Assembly: GCA_024734495.1 (NCBI GenBank)
Contig: JALMQS010000225.1
Span: forward strand, 9,365,094-9,429,093
Length of the DNA stretch: 64,000 nucleotides
Origin: Forficula auricularia
Taxonomy: Eukaryota; Arthropoda; Insecta; Dermaptera; Forficulidae
Direction: 5' to 3'
A program made the translations under genes and the position numbers. Of the stretch, positions 34,249 through 44,479 are shown in pieces. Below the pieces are notes generated by a model that made no database searches, was not told where the DNA came from, and saw only the letters and a program-made list of their open reading frames with translations. Numbering within the stretch: the stretch's first letter is position 1; each line of letters starts with the position of its first letter.

Positions 34249-35143
34249 AGGGTGTTTTTTTTAGAGGTATAGAACTTCGAATTGAAATAAAACACAAGAA
34301 AATCGTTTTAATGTCCATCAATTTGGCTTTATTGGAAGGATAATTTTATGCCATTAATGTTTAAATATGATTTCGGGCATGTGGCCGCCGCGGCTGGCTC
34401 GAATAAATCCAATTCTACAGGTCCAATTTTCAACCACTTTTTCGAGCATATGGGGCCGTATGTTGGCAATAACGCCACGAATGTTGGCTTCCAAGTCCCC
34501 TAACGTTTCTGGTTTGTTGGCGTAGACGAGCGACTTCACATATCCCCAAAGAAAATAATCCAATGGTGTCAAATCACACGATCTTGGTGGCCAATTGACA
34601 GGTCCATTCCGCGAAATTATGCGCTCATCGAATGTTTCTTCAATAAATCGATTGTGACGTGCGCTGTGTGGCATGTAGCGCCGTCTTGTTGGAACCACAA
34701 CTCATCCACATTCATGCCATCCAATTCGGGAACAAAATAGTCGGTTATCATGGCTCTATACCGGTCTCCATTAACGGTAACTGACTCTCCAGCATTATTT
34801 CGGAAGAAGTATGGCCCAATGACTCCACCAGCCCATAGAGCACACCAAACAGTCAGTTTTTGTGGATGTAACGCCAACAAACCAGAAACGTTAGGGGACT
34901 TGGAAGCCAACATTCGTGGCGTTATTGCCAACATACGGCCCCATATGCTCGAAAAAGTGGTTGAGGGTTGGACCTGTAGAATTGGATTTATTCGAGCCAG
35001 CCGCGGCGGCCACATGCCCGAAATCATATTTAAACATTAATGGCATAAAATTGTCCTTCCAATAAGGCCAAATTGATGGACATTAGAACGATTTTCTTGT
35101 GTTTTATTTCAATTCGAAGTTCTATACCTCTAAAAAACACCCG
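34249..35143 (-). mobile_element. Mariner-type element converted to a long foldback
   Basis: The ends GGGTGTTTTTTTTAGAGGTA and TACCTCTAAAAAACACCC are inverted. The inverted identity extends about 280 bp (34250-34525 against 34868-35143), far beyond normal mariner ends. The duplicated arm includes the C-terminal coding part of the transposase, so the right arm is an inverted second copy of the gene end. The N-terminal half of the transposase gene is missing. TA lies at the left edge. Confidence 0.75.
34354..34864 (-). pseudogene. Mariner-family transposase, catalytic half, frame-shifted
   Basis: The minus strand encodes HPQKLTVWCALWAGGVIGPY, FQQDGATCHTA with the second catalytic Asp, then (in the next frame) RNGPVNWPPRSCDLTPLDYF with the third catalytic Asp in CDLTPLDYFLWG, and a C-terminus ending MPEIIFKH at 34354. 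A single missing base near 34632-34640 breaks the frame between the two halves. The DNA-binding N-terminus and the first catalytic Asp are absent. This DDE transposase would cut and paste the element; this copy cannot. Confidence 0.85.
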
Positions 35144-35270
35144 TTATATATTATAATATTAATATTTAATATATATATATAATAATAAATTTACAAAAAT
35201 AGATTTAAACTATATATAGTATTGGTTTATAGTGATATTATAAGAATGCTCTTATTTTTAGATACCAGAA

Positions 35271-36620
35271 ATGTTAACTGTAGAAGAAAATAAATCAGAG
35301 GCTGGAAACAATTTTGAAACAGTTCGGATGGTTGGCGATGGGAACTGTCTTTTTTGAGCAATCGCGCGCTGTGTGTTTAATAGGCAGTCAGATTATAATG
35401 AGGTACGCGGCTCAATTGTTGCTCATATATGCAGTAACTGGAATGACTTTCGTATTCTCAGTTGTACTCCTAACGGGAACAATTTTGCAGATGCATATGT
35501 GTATAAGAGAGAGATGGGTCTCTGTGGGACATATGGGACTCTTTGTGAAGTGACTGCAGCAGGCCAAATATTTCCCTTCGTGTTTGAGGTGTGGAGGGAT
35601 GGCAGCGTATATTACACAACCGCGTGTCCTGATAGAAATGACCTTCCTTCAAAAAAACTGTTATTCACAGGGAGTCTCTCAGGGGGTCACTTTGATATAT
35701 TGGAGAAAGGAAGAACATTTGAAGCGGCTTCGTATGATGATGGGGGTAAAAAAAGAAAAAGAATAGATAATCAACAAATCTGGGAAGCAAATGATAAGGT
35801 CAAACAGGCTCGCATAGATAAAAATCGTCAAAAAAAAATAGAGAAAATGAACATTTGCGGAGGCATGGATGTAGAGTGCGGTTTCTGTCACTCCTTGAAC
35901 TTTGCAGCAGAGAGACCTTCGGATGGTAAATTCACTAACTGCTGCCACAAGGGAAAGGTGGTGTTGGCCCCAAGAAGAACCTACCCCCAGATTTTAAAAA
36001 GTCTAATGGAGGATCCTTACGGTTCACTTGGCAAGAATTTTAAAGAAAATATTAGAAGTATTAACAGTGCTTTGTCATTTGCTTCGATGGGGGCTAAAAT
36101 AGTACATCCACCTGGATATGGTCCATATTGTTTCAAGGTACATGGACAAATTTACCACAGAATATCTCATATGCACCGAGATGGCGGTGAGACCAGGAAG
36201 TTCGCCCAGTTGTATATAGTTGATTCTGCTGAAGCCAATTCTATGAGGATGGGAAATACTGCCAACAGGGGCTGTGATTCAAAGCTACTGGAGTTATTGG
36301 ATGGAACTATTCGCAGCATTAATGTCCTGGCGAAGGCATATAAAATGTTGGGAGAGGTAGAAAAGGAAGAGGTGATGAGAGCTAGGGCTGCCGGTCTGTC
36401 TGCTCCAATAGTTAACATGGCCTTTAGGAGAGACAGAAATACCGACAGGCGGCGATTCAACCTGCCTACTGTAGATGAGGTGGCCATGATATTTAAAAAT
36501 GATGACGGTGAGCCACCATTTGAGAGAGATATTCGAATTTATCCCAAAGGCGAACAGCCCTTCATCAACATCAATATTCTCGGAGCACGCCTGGTACTGC
36601 TATCTCTTACCTTAATATAA
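35271..36620 (+). pseudogene. OTU-Helitron protein, N-terminal part, one nonsense codon
   Basis: From ATG 35271 the frame reads to GDGNCLF (codons 22-28) and then TGA at 35355-35357, after which the same frame stays open for more than 420 codons to 36620. The first part is an OTU cysteine protease domain: GDGNC holds the Asp and the catalytic Cys, YNEVRGSIVAHI is the next helix, and GGHFDIL (around 35685-35703) contains the catalytic His. A basic linker (GGKKRKRIDNQQIW) follows, then CGFCHSLNFAAER...CCHKGKV, a zinc-type region. FKVHGQIYHRISHM and FAQLYIVDSAEANSMRMGN are the Helitron helicase-like N-terminal signature. The protein stops before the HUH Rep and helicase domains. Only a subset of animal Helitrons carry OTU. 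The stop is one C-to-T change from an Arg codon. Confidence 0.85.
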
Positions 36621-36628
36621 TAATGAAA

Positions 36629-36690
36629 TAGGTTTCCAACCGATCGGGAACTTCGAGAGAAATGGTTGTATGCTCTAATAAAGTATTTAT
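36629..36690 (+). other. Short THAP-like peptide frame in the Helitron 3' region
   Basis: The frame following the OTU-Helitron stop reads NRFPTDRELREKWLYALIKY before a stop. It resembles the middle of a THAP DNA-binding domain (F-P-D--L---W). The same sequence occurs in Helitron B at about 37449-37510. It may be a captured fragment or chance; it is too short to decide. Confidence 0.3.
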
Positions 36691-36876
36691 AAAGCATTTA
36701 CTGATATTTTTTTAATCTTTCTTTGATCAAAATTCATTATTCAAAAAAATATTTTTTTCAAAACATATAATTACGGACAGCTAATAATCACATCTCGAGA
36801 CGTGCCTGCCAGGGCCACCTGCTCGGAGGGACCGAGCGGTGCCGGGCGTGCCGTAGGCACGCCGGGTACTGCTCGT

Positions 36877-37700
36877 ATACATATAAAAGCCATTGTCAGA
36901 CAGTACTCGTGGCGCGCAGCAATAAACATGTGGAGAAAAAGAAACTAATATTCAATGACAGTTGTTATATTGTCAAATTTTACAAATAAAACATCTCTAT
37001 TCTCTATATTATATATCTATAATATCTCTATATATTAATATATTCCTCTATATAGCTTAGAATATTAGATTTACGGCGTGTCTCATTTGAAATTTTAGTA
37101 GACAAATTTATTAATTTTAAATATATTATATATTAATATATATTTAATTTTTTGGAAATAATTCATACCGCGAAAATTAATTTTTTTTTTTGAATTTAAG
37201 AAAAATATAAATTCTTAAAATTTTAGTAGACAAATTAATTTTAAAATATATATATATTATATATATTTAATTTATAATATAAGTTTTAATGAGATATGAT
37301 TTAATGGGATAATGAGATTAATTCTTAATTTATTACTGCGCGGGTCATTTGAAATTTTAGTAGATAAATTAATTTTAAAATTATTATATATAATTAATTT
37401 AGAGACACTTTTTAGATAAATTTAAATATTGAAATGTATTATTAAAAAGAAATAGGTTTCCAACCGATCGGGAACTTTGAGAGAAATGGTTGCATGCTCT
37501 AATAAAGTATTTATAAAGCATTTAATGATATTTTTTCATCTTTCTTTGATCAATATTCATTATTCAAAAAAATATTTTTTTCAAAACATATAATTACGGA
37601 CAGCTAATAATCACATCTCGAGACGCTGCCCGCCAGGGCCACCAGCCCGAAGGGCCGAGTAGTGCCGAGCCGTGCCGTAGGCACGCCAGGTACTTCTCGT
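36877..37700 (+). mobile_element. Helitron B, non-autonomous
   Basis: It begins directly where Helitron A ends (TATACATATAAAAGCCATTG). Its last 260 bp (37448-37700) match the last 260 bp of Helitron A almost base for base, ending in the CGTGCC-GTA-GGCACG hairpin (37671-37685) and CTTCTCGT. The interior is AT-rich and non-coding. Confidence 0.7.
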
Positions 37701-37731
37701 ATTATATAATTAGCCTGGATATTGGGATCTT

Positions 37732-37927
37732 TTTTTTTTTTGGCTTTTCGGCCAGCACCACAGCCGCCAGCCTAATTACGGTACTAGTTATATATTTTTT
37801 TTAAATTTGTCTCTACCCCCGGGGGATCAGATTTTAGCTGGATGCCTCGAGTCCGGATTCGAACCCGGGTCCCCTGGTTAGCTCGCTGTCACGCTACTTC
37901 CTAGCCTATCTGACCCCCCCCCCCCCC
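37732..37927 (-). mobile_element. tRNA-derived SINE, copy S2, with 13-bp duplication
   Basis: A perfect duplication, ATATTGGGATCTT, lies at 37719-37731 and 37928-37940. On the minus strand: the head TAGGCTAGGAAGTAGC (A box), GGGTTCGAATCC (B box), the body GCATCCAGCTAAAATCTGAT and AGACAAATTTAAAAAA, then GGCCGAAAAGCCAAAAAA. A run of 14 or more G on the minus strand precedes the head. The duplication proves retroposition into the hammerhead element. Confidence 0.9.
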
Positions 37928-37956
37928 ATATTGGGATCTTGGATTTTAAAAAGTTG

Positions 37957-37992
37957 CAACACGTTTCGTCGTATATTTTTCGACTTCTTCAG
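37957..37992 (-). ncRNA. Hammerhead ribozyme motif with complete stem I
   Basis: On the minus strand: TTGC, CTGAAGA, one extra A, GTCG, loop AAAAATATA, CGAC, GAA, ACGTGT, T, GCAA. Stem II has four perfect pairs, stem III is AC-GT-GT, and stem I TTGC/GCAA is a perfect four-base pair match in exactly the required register. Cleavage would follow GTT. It is the best fold in the window together with 7005-7064. Confidence 0.75.
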
Positions 37993-38493
37993 GCAATCTA
38001 CAACAATTACAAATTATAAGAATATGAAGTATACAAGACAACAAAACATTTTGGTTGAAGTCTTGGATTCGGAAGACAAATATCGCAAGAAGAATGTGAG
38101 TGAGATGATTTTTATAAAGGCGTTGGACACTGTCAATTTTAGATCAGATCAATTCAGTATATAGCGGCATCATTAATTATTTCAAGAGTAATTATAAATT
38201 AATATTTAAATAAATGAGGGAAATGAAGAATTTACATCCCAGCAGTTGGTATTTTTATTAAACATTTGATGACAGATATACTTTGAATGATCAATTTTGT
38301 GTAAGGTATTTATTTATTTTGTTTAGTACCTTTTATATTAAGTTTGTTTAAGCCTTGTCAATTATGTCATTGAAAAATCCAGTCTAATGGTCTTTAGTTA
38401 TATATCTATCCACGAGAAAGCTGATCCTAAAACTGAACATTGTTTGGAGTTAAAATAAGCTGACGTGTTCTGATGTGGCCATCCACTTGACTT

Positions 38494-38660
38494 TACCATA
38501 CAACCTAGCCCCTAAAATTATTTATAATCATGTAGGTGGGGGAGGGGTAGTTTTTGTAGTTTTGTTATGTATACAAAATTTGGTTGAGTTTTGTAAATGG
38601 CCAAGATTTTTATTTTTTGACCCTACACCCCCCTCCCCCTTGGGCGGTTAGTTTTTGGAA
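38494..38660 (+). mobile_element. TTTACCATACA element, left-end fragment
   Basis: ACTTTACCATACAACC, ATTTATAATCATGTAGG and one degraded minisatellite unit (TATACAAAATTTGGTTGAGT, poly-C) are present. The right half is lost. Confidence 0.65.
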
Positions 38661-38724
38661 TACATTATTTTTGAAAGACAAAATGTTACAAAGAGGGGGC
38701 GATTAAGACCATTTTTCCGAAAGA

Positions 38725-38965
38725 GGCCATTCACAAAATACGTCACACAATATTTCGCCTTTTTGGGCCACTCCTTCGTCACGCTGTGCCATATTTTCTG
38801 TCACCCCCTAACAAATATAAAGTCACAAAAGCTAGCTCCCCACAAATAAACGATTTGTTGCTGACAAGTTAAGAAAAAAAATTAAAATTAAATTGATTAA
38901 GTGCGAACGTGACGTTTCTTTAGACCCCCCGCCCACTGGCTGCGAACATATTTAATGAATGGCCC
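38725..38965. mobile_element. MITE with GGCCATTCA ends
   Basis: GGCCATTCACAAAATACGTC and ACATATTTAATGAATGGCC are imperfect inverted ends. The inner ACGTCACAC and AACGTGACGT also pair. The pattern GGCCATTCATAAATTACGTCA is, as I recall, a common insect MITE terminus. Confidence 0.6.
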
Positions 38966-38969
38966 CAAA

Positions 38970-39714
38970 TTGCTAAGAAAATATAATTTTATTTTTTCAT
39001 TTTTCATCATATATTTTTTAATAGTATATTTTAAAGAGAGTATAAAATATATTATTATTTGGTTAAAATATCTCGGAATAAATTACTTTTTACACCGCAT
39101 TTCGAAATACAAAATGATACAAAAAGGAACCCTTCTGACCATTTGTTCACTTTGCAAACTTAAAGATCAAGTAAATATGGTCTGATAAATAATTAATATA
39201 ATAAAGTGTCCCGAGCTTGAAGGGTTAATTTAATTGAGTGCTACCATAACCACTACCATTAGTACAGGCGAGCCGCCTCGCCATCAAGAAAGTACCCGAT
39301 GTTCAGGATTAGCTTGGCATCTCAAGAACCTACTCAAAAAATACTTTGAACATTTCTTGCTAACTTTAGCAACAACAAAGATATTCATTGCTTTCCTGTT
39401 AGAAAATCGATTCTACATAGAAAAAAAATACTTTCACTTTCTTTTACTTTTTATATTTACGTGTGTCACTCTAACTTCCTTGATCTCCCCTATCGAAGGA
39501 AATCACTCCTCGTTTTCTCATTGATGCCTGACATCATCGCTGTAGCTAGAGGGTTGAAACCGTTCAGAAGAGATTAGAATTTCTCCCCCTGGTAGTAAAT
39601 AGAACTTCAAGATAGGTAAAATTATGAGATAGAATTAAGAAGAAGCGTATATGGTAGATGATTACATAACATAATTTGAATTAATAAATGGTATCTCTTT
39701 AACATGTTTCTACA
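38970..39714. other. Non-coding sequence
   Basis: No gene or repeat partner is recognised. Confidence 0.4.
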
Positions 39715-39717
39715 TTT

Positions 39718-40915
39718 TAACCGACTTAAAAAAAGGAGGAGATTATCAATTCAACGGAAGTTATTTATTTATTTTTGTCCGTTGATTTCTCTTTACCATG
39801 TAGACCGATTTCGATGATTTTTTTATCTTGGGTTCAGTATAGATTTCGATTGGCTCCGTATAAATTTCATTAGTATTGGAACTTTTTTGTTATGTATGTT
39901 CCCACATAACTTCTTTGTTTATGGACCGATTTCAATGATTTTTTTTATTGGAAAGGGGGTACTTTAGGAGTGGTGTTAATTTGGTCAAGTTCTGATGATA
40001 TGATCAATGACAAAATAACGGAAATCTCCAATTCTTATGTGCAAATAATCAAAATTATAATAAATAAAATCTTTTATAAAAGAAAACACTCTTAAAACGT
40101 TCATTTAAAATCCGCTAACTGTTGAGATAATTTCTCTATTTATGAATTGAATTTTATTATCAATTTCATTGAGACTGAATGGAATGATGAATGGATGGAA
40201 ATTGAATAATTATCGGAAAAGAGGTTTTTTTATTTAATAAGTTTTTCCCCCTTATTAAAAACAAGGACTAAAAAGATGATCAAGGACAGTCGATGGTGGA
40301 GAAGTAATCTCCGAAGTCGAAGCTCAAATACAATGTACATATACATTAATTCATGTAAAATAATTGGTTCAATAAAATTTATCAATTTCAATTCCTTCGC
40401 CCGAATCTTTCTCTTACGAGATGAATGCAAGGTATTATCATAAGTCACTATTCTTAACATCACTAAAAGAGAAAAATAAAAATAGTGTTTAGAGAAAAAA
40501 ACAGACTTCAAAAAAATTAAATGCAACAAATAATATAATAAGAACACAAAAATCAAATAAAAAGGTATAAAATAATTATCTAATTTAGTTACAACTAAAC
40601 GATGAAATTGTTACATAAAATTACTTTTGAAGTCGGTGCCAAACAAACTATATAATCGAGCGTACATGATGTTGTCTCATTACCCGCCGAACGTACTAAG
40701 TAAGATCCGTCGAGTGCAATTCATAAAATGTACCTATATGTTTGGCACCGACTTCAAAAAGTTTTTTTAGCTATTTCATCGTTTAGTTGTAACTAAATTA
40801 GATAATTATTTCAAATCTTTTAGTGAATTTTATTTTATTTTTGAGTTCTTAATATTTTATTTGTTCCATTTAATTTTTTTGAAGTCTTTTTTTCTAAAAA
40901 TTATTTTTAAGCTTA
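39718..40915 (+). mobile_element. Composite ACCGACTTC element, copy C4
   Basis: It starts TTAACCGACTTAAAAAAAGG and has the body motifs GTAGACCGATTTCGATG, CTTGGGTTCAGTATAG and GGTCAAGTTCTGATGATATG. The foldback (40500-40890) begins AGACTTCAAAAAAATTAAAT. Its loop carries an extra 20 bp (ATGATGTTGTCTCATTA) relative to C1 and has the same orientation. A 108-residue minus frame (40230-40556) lies across it and is not a gene. Confidence 0.75.
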
Positions 40916-41165
40916 AACCGTTTAATGGCAAATTGTCCTTAAAATTTCACTTTCATTTTTCTTTGGGACTCCTAAAGAAGATAATCAAGGCATCACGACC
41001 TTAAATTTTTGCCAGAATCGGCACAGCTATATCCAGAAGTGTCGATAGTATTGCCAGTATTGTCAGAAGGAGTCAAATATAATTTTTTTCCCAGTGTAAA
41101 TATCGCCTTCGGCTATGCAACCAAATAGGTTGTAAATAGTATCCGTTGTCTAACCTACAGGACGC

Positions 41166-41342
41166 GGGAGTCGGGTAGGCTAGGGGTTAGCATGTCAGCC
41201 TGCTAACCAAGTGTACCCGGGTTCGAATCCGACTCGAGGCATCCAGCTAAAACCTAACACCGGGGGGGATAGAGACAAATTTAATAAAAAAAAATTAGTA
41301 TCGTAAATTGGCTTATGGCTAAAAAGGCCGAAAAGTCAAAAA
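41166..41342 (+). mobile_element. tRNA-derived SINE, copy S3, with 14-bp duplication
   Basis: The duplication AACCTACAGGACGC lies at 41152-41165 and 41343-41356. Head: GGGTAGGCTAGGGGTTAGCA (A box), GTCAGCCTGCTAACCAAGTG and GGGTTCGAATCCGAC (perfect B box). Body: GCATCCAGCTAAAA, AGACAAATTTAATA, GTATCGTAAATTGGCTTATG, ending GGCCGAAAAGTCAAAAAA. This is the most complete copy and serves as the reference for the family. Confidence 0.9.
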
Positions 41343-41774
41343 AACCTACAGGACGCACCGTCTTGGCACAAATTTATTATCTACACTCTACTTTCTACTA
41401 TTATATTTCCTTAGCTCTCTGGATATATAAATTTTTTTAATTATATAAAACTAGTTTTCATTAGTTGTACTAGTATATTATATGTTAGGACGTCTCTATT
41501 CATAATTTAATGTCTAACTAAATAAATTACAAGCATATAATTAACAGATTTTCAATTTTATTATTAAATTAATCATTTGATATTCTAAGTAGACTCAAAA
41601 GTTATTTTAACTATTATTCAGCAACTCCAAAAGACATAGCATACTCATTTTCAAAAGGGCAGAGGGGGCACAGTCTATTCAAAATACACACATTTAATTA
41701 GATTTAAAGTATATCGAATAATAAACGCCCACTGCTGAGGCTATTTGATTTTATATATTTAATTATAATATATT

Positions 41775-42428
41775 TTTTGACGTGACAACGTCTTATAATT
41801 CGATGGAGCCTGCTGCACGCACGAAAAAACATGACTCATGCGGCGACACCTCGCTCTGAGGCGTTCCATTTAAGGCTTGAAGTGTAAGCGAGAGCGCGGA
41901 ACGAGCGACAAAGATTGAGGCGGGCTTTTTAAAAGCTACAGTTACAAAAATTTTAATGATGTTTCCAAATTTTAAATTTTCAATTTAAGATTTATGAACA
42001 ATAATTTAATCACAGTTTATTCTTATAATAAATTATTCAAAAATTATTACTTTTTTACAACAAATTACAATTAAATTTGCAAAAATAATTAAGTAACTAA
42101 TTGAACAACAACTTTTATTCAGTTTACTTGCTGAAAGAAATAATGTCAATACAAAATTTATTATTATAAAATAATAAAATCAAAAATTAAATTTTAACAG
42201 TCGAGTAGAAATTTAAACAATAAATTTTATTCAATTATTTTGTAAATTTAAAATGATTTTCTGAACGAAGAATTTTATGAAAAAATCGGTTGTCTGTAAA
42301 GTCGGTTTACTGACGATAGTTGAACGTGACAACGTCATAAGAAAATACTGATGGAATGGTATTTTCTTATGACGTTGTCACGTTCAACTATCGTCAGTAA
42401 ACCGACTTTACAGACTAACCGATTTTTT
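41775..42428. mobile_element. DNA element with TTGACGTGACAACGTC ends and a long hairpin
   Basis: TTGACGTGACAACGTCTTAT at about 41778 is matched in reverse complement by CTTATGACGTTGTCACGTTC at about 42367. The interior includes GATGGAGCCTGCTGCACGCA and CGAGAGCGCGGAACGAGCGA, which look like inner parts of a known insect repeat that I cannot name, then AT-rich sequence. Confidence 0.55.
42280..42428. repeat. Near-perfect hairpin, arms about 68 bp
   Basis: AAAAATCGGTTGTCTGTAAA and the rest of the left arm pair with TTTACAGACTAACCGATTTT and the rest of the right arm, with only one or two mismatches around a 12-base loop CTGATGGAATGG (42348-42359). It is one end of the element at 41775. Confidence 0.85.
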
Positions 42429-42554
42429 TATAAATTTTCATTTAATGGATATGTGTGATATTCCTTTTTTCTAATATTATTTATATAAAATATGTTATTT
42501 TCTAATTTTCAATATTATCCATTCATAACAAATTAATGATATACCATCAAATCT

Positions 42555-42605
42555 TAAAGCCTGTTTGGACCTACGGGGCGCTGTTGTGGGACTGTGCGAA
42601 AAAAC
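42555..42605 (+). pseudogene. Tiny Jockey-type fragment
   Basis: It encodes LKPVWTYGALLWDCAKKL, the same position as the start of the fragment at 16345, and then diverges. Confidence 0.55.
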
Positions 42606-42838
42606 TATCTTCTCTATCTCATTGCCATCTTTCACTGATCTATAAATCTACATCCCATATCTTACATCAGCTATGGAAAATTAATAGATATCAAATGTAA
42701 AAAAAATATTTGGCATTGAATTAGAAGATTTCTTTCCAGCAAATAGAAGAATTCTAAATAACTATTAAGGACTCGAATAATATTTTATTTTTAAGTATCC
42801 ACTTTAAGTATATTTTATTTTTAAGTATCCACTAGATC

Positions 42839-43297
42839 AGACTGATAGGCGATCCAACATTAACTGACACTCTCGACTCCCTAGCCCATCGTAGATCTGT
42901 CTCCGCCCTTTCCCTTTTTTATAGATATTACCATGGCTTTTGTTCTGACTAAATAAAATCGATAATCCCACCAAAGGCTTCATTTGCGCGAAATACACGA
43001 TTTTCTAAAATTCAACACCCCTACACGCTTAAAATTGATACTAATCGAACAAACGCATTCGCCAATTCATTTATCCCTATGACATCTAGAGACTGGAACT
43101 CTCTTCCCCCGACCGTCTTTCCAGCAACTTATAACCTTCAATCTTTCAAGACCAGCATCCACAGATTCCTTCGACTGCTACCCAATCCCTAAATCTCCCC
43201 TTATCTTCACGTTACAAGGGTCCACCACGGACTACAGAGGTTGTACCTTCTTGGTGCAACTTCTTCTTGTATCAATATCATTATAAAAAAAAAATAA
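42839..43297 (+). pseudogene. 5'-truncated Jockey-type LINE end, with stop and poly-A
   Basis: The + strand encodes TLTDTLDSLAHRRSVSALSL, YRYYHGFCSD, a TAA at 42950-42952 in place of Glu, IKSIIPPKASFARNTRF, then FIPMTSRDWNSLPPTVFPAT and a normal stop at 43190-43192. A 3' untranslated region and poly-A (43286-43297) follow. It aligns with the last 120 residues of the protein at 21059-22031 but is clearly diverged, so it is a related but older subfamily. Confidence 0.85.
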
Positions 43298-43299
43298 TA

Positions 43300-44477
43300 G
43301 GTGAAATATACTTTTGGTTTGTACAGCAACAAATCATAATTTTCCTTTTGTAAAAAATCTTAGGTAATTTCTTCCCCTGTTATAATTCAGAAATTCACAC
43401 AAATCGTAGGCCTAGTAGGTGTATTAGTGTGGGAGTTTTTAAATTAATACTATTTTTAAATTCGGCCCTATACACTTCCTGCAGTCTCAAGTAATTTTCT
43501 TCTACTTCTTCTAAGCCTTTGTTCGAACTACTGCTGGCCATAGACCCCTCTAATTAAATATCTCTATTCCATTCTAGCAATAAACGAATAATTAAGCAAA
43601 ATATTTTCCAGCTTTAATAAATTTCCCGATGTCAACGACAATCCCTAAACCCAGTCAAATAATTATTTTGGCGAATTCCTAAAGAGTTTCTATTGGAGAA
43701 CCTATGTTGATAGTAAACATGATTCATTTATAAAATCGGATATTGGCTTGTGAGATATCGCTATTGGTTTTTCAATGGGAGGGATCGCCCTCTTCACACC
43801 CACACACTTATTCACGAATCAATAGAGAAGGGCTTTTCCTCTCAAATCAAATAGAGAGGGACATTTTAATATTGCATGTTCTGCATATTGTTTATAAATA
43901 AATAAATAATATATTTCAAAAATAATTAAATAATAGTATTGTCGTAGATGAAATTTTCGCGTAATGAATAGTTAATTAACTTTTTTTACTCCAATCTTTA
44001 TGGCTTCTTTTTGATTGACTAGTTTTCATTGCCATCTTCCTTCTGGATCGGAAAGTCAAAAATATGTTCACTTTTGACAATATTTTTTCAAGATTTTTCC
44101 CGAGATATTAATTATATACTCATTTTATCTGAGAAAATAGCTAGAAAAATTAATTTTTTTCATAAAAAGCGTTACCTACTTTGTTTATCCGTTTTTAGAA
44201 ATTTTGAAAAAAAAAAACAAAAAAAAAATACTTAGTGGTATAAAGTAGGTATTCTAAAAGAAAAAATACTAAATAATAAATTAATAAATGCCCCTTGACG
44301 ATTTTTCACATTTTAGTCATAACCTTAGAACTCAAAATTTCATTGTTATTGACTGAATGGTTTTGCAGCCTTTAGTTGATTTTTTTATCAAAATCATGAG
44401 CCGTTTTTAAGAAATGTTGAACAATCTAAATAAGTACCTACTAGAATAAAAACCGCCCTCGTCACTTGTTTATATTA
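43300..44477. other. Non-coding sequence
   Basis: No gene or repeat partner is recognised. About 43490-43870 is less AT-rich and appears single-copy. Confidence 0.4.
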
Positions 44478-44479
44478 TA

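Larger units (their letters stand above)
33619..36876 (+). mobile_element. Helitron A, with OTU-Helitron pseudogene and mariner insertion
   Basis: The 5' end TCTATCTATCTATATATATA is followed by AAAAGCCATTGTCATG, and similar starts open Helitron B and the small Helitron at 54725. The 3' end has the GAGACG...GCCAGGGCC block and a strong hairpin, GGCGTGCC-GTA-GGCACGCC (36845-36863), about ten bases before the end. Inside are three direct copies and one inverted copy of a 60-bp segment (AAATTTACAAAAATAGATTT, AAACTATATATAGTATTGGT) at about 34001, 34189, 35184 and (inverted) 33884. There is also an AT microsatellite (34098-34161) and the mariner at 34249-35143. The Rep and helicase parts are missing, so it is non-autonomous. 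Confidence 0.7.
37701..38455. mobile_element. Hammerhead-bearing element, copy 2, interrupted by a SINE
   Basis: GGATATTGGGATCTTGGA at the left and AGCCTTGTCAATTATG and GAGAAAGCTGATCC on the right match 22860-23290 in the same order. SINE S2 is inserted in the left end with a 13-bp duplication. The right-hand inverted hammerhead is absent here. A 77-residue frame inside has no family resemblance. Confidence 0.6.

Noticed and set aside
34750..35040. 96-residue + frame ending like a transposase
   Set aside because: It is the inverted duplicate arm of the mariner, joined to antisense sequence at its start; not an independent gene.
41166..41250. Possible functional tRNA gene (good A and B boxes, loop CTGCTAA)
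   Set aside because: The acceptor and anticodon stems do not pair, and the sequence continues into the SINE body shared by nine copies.
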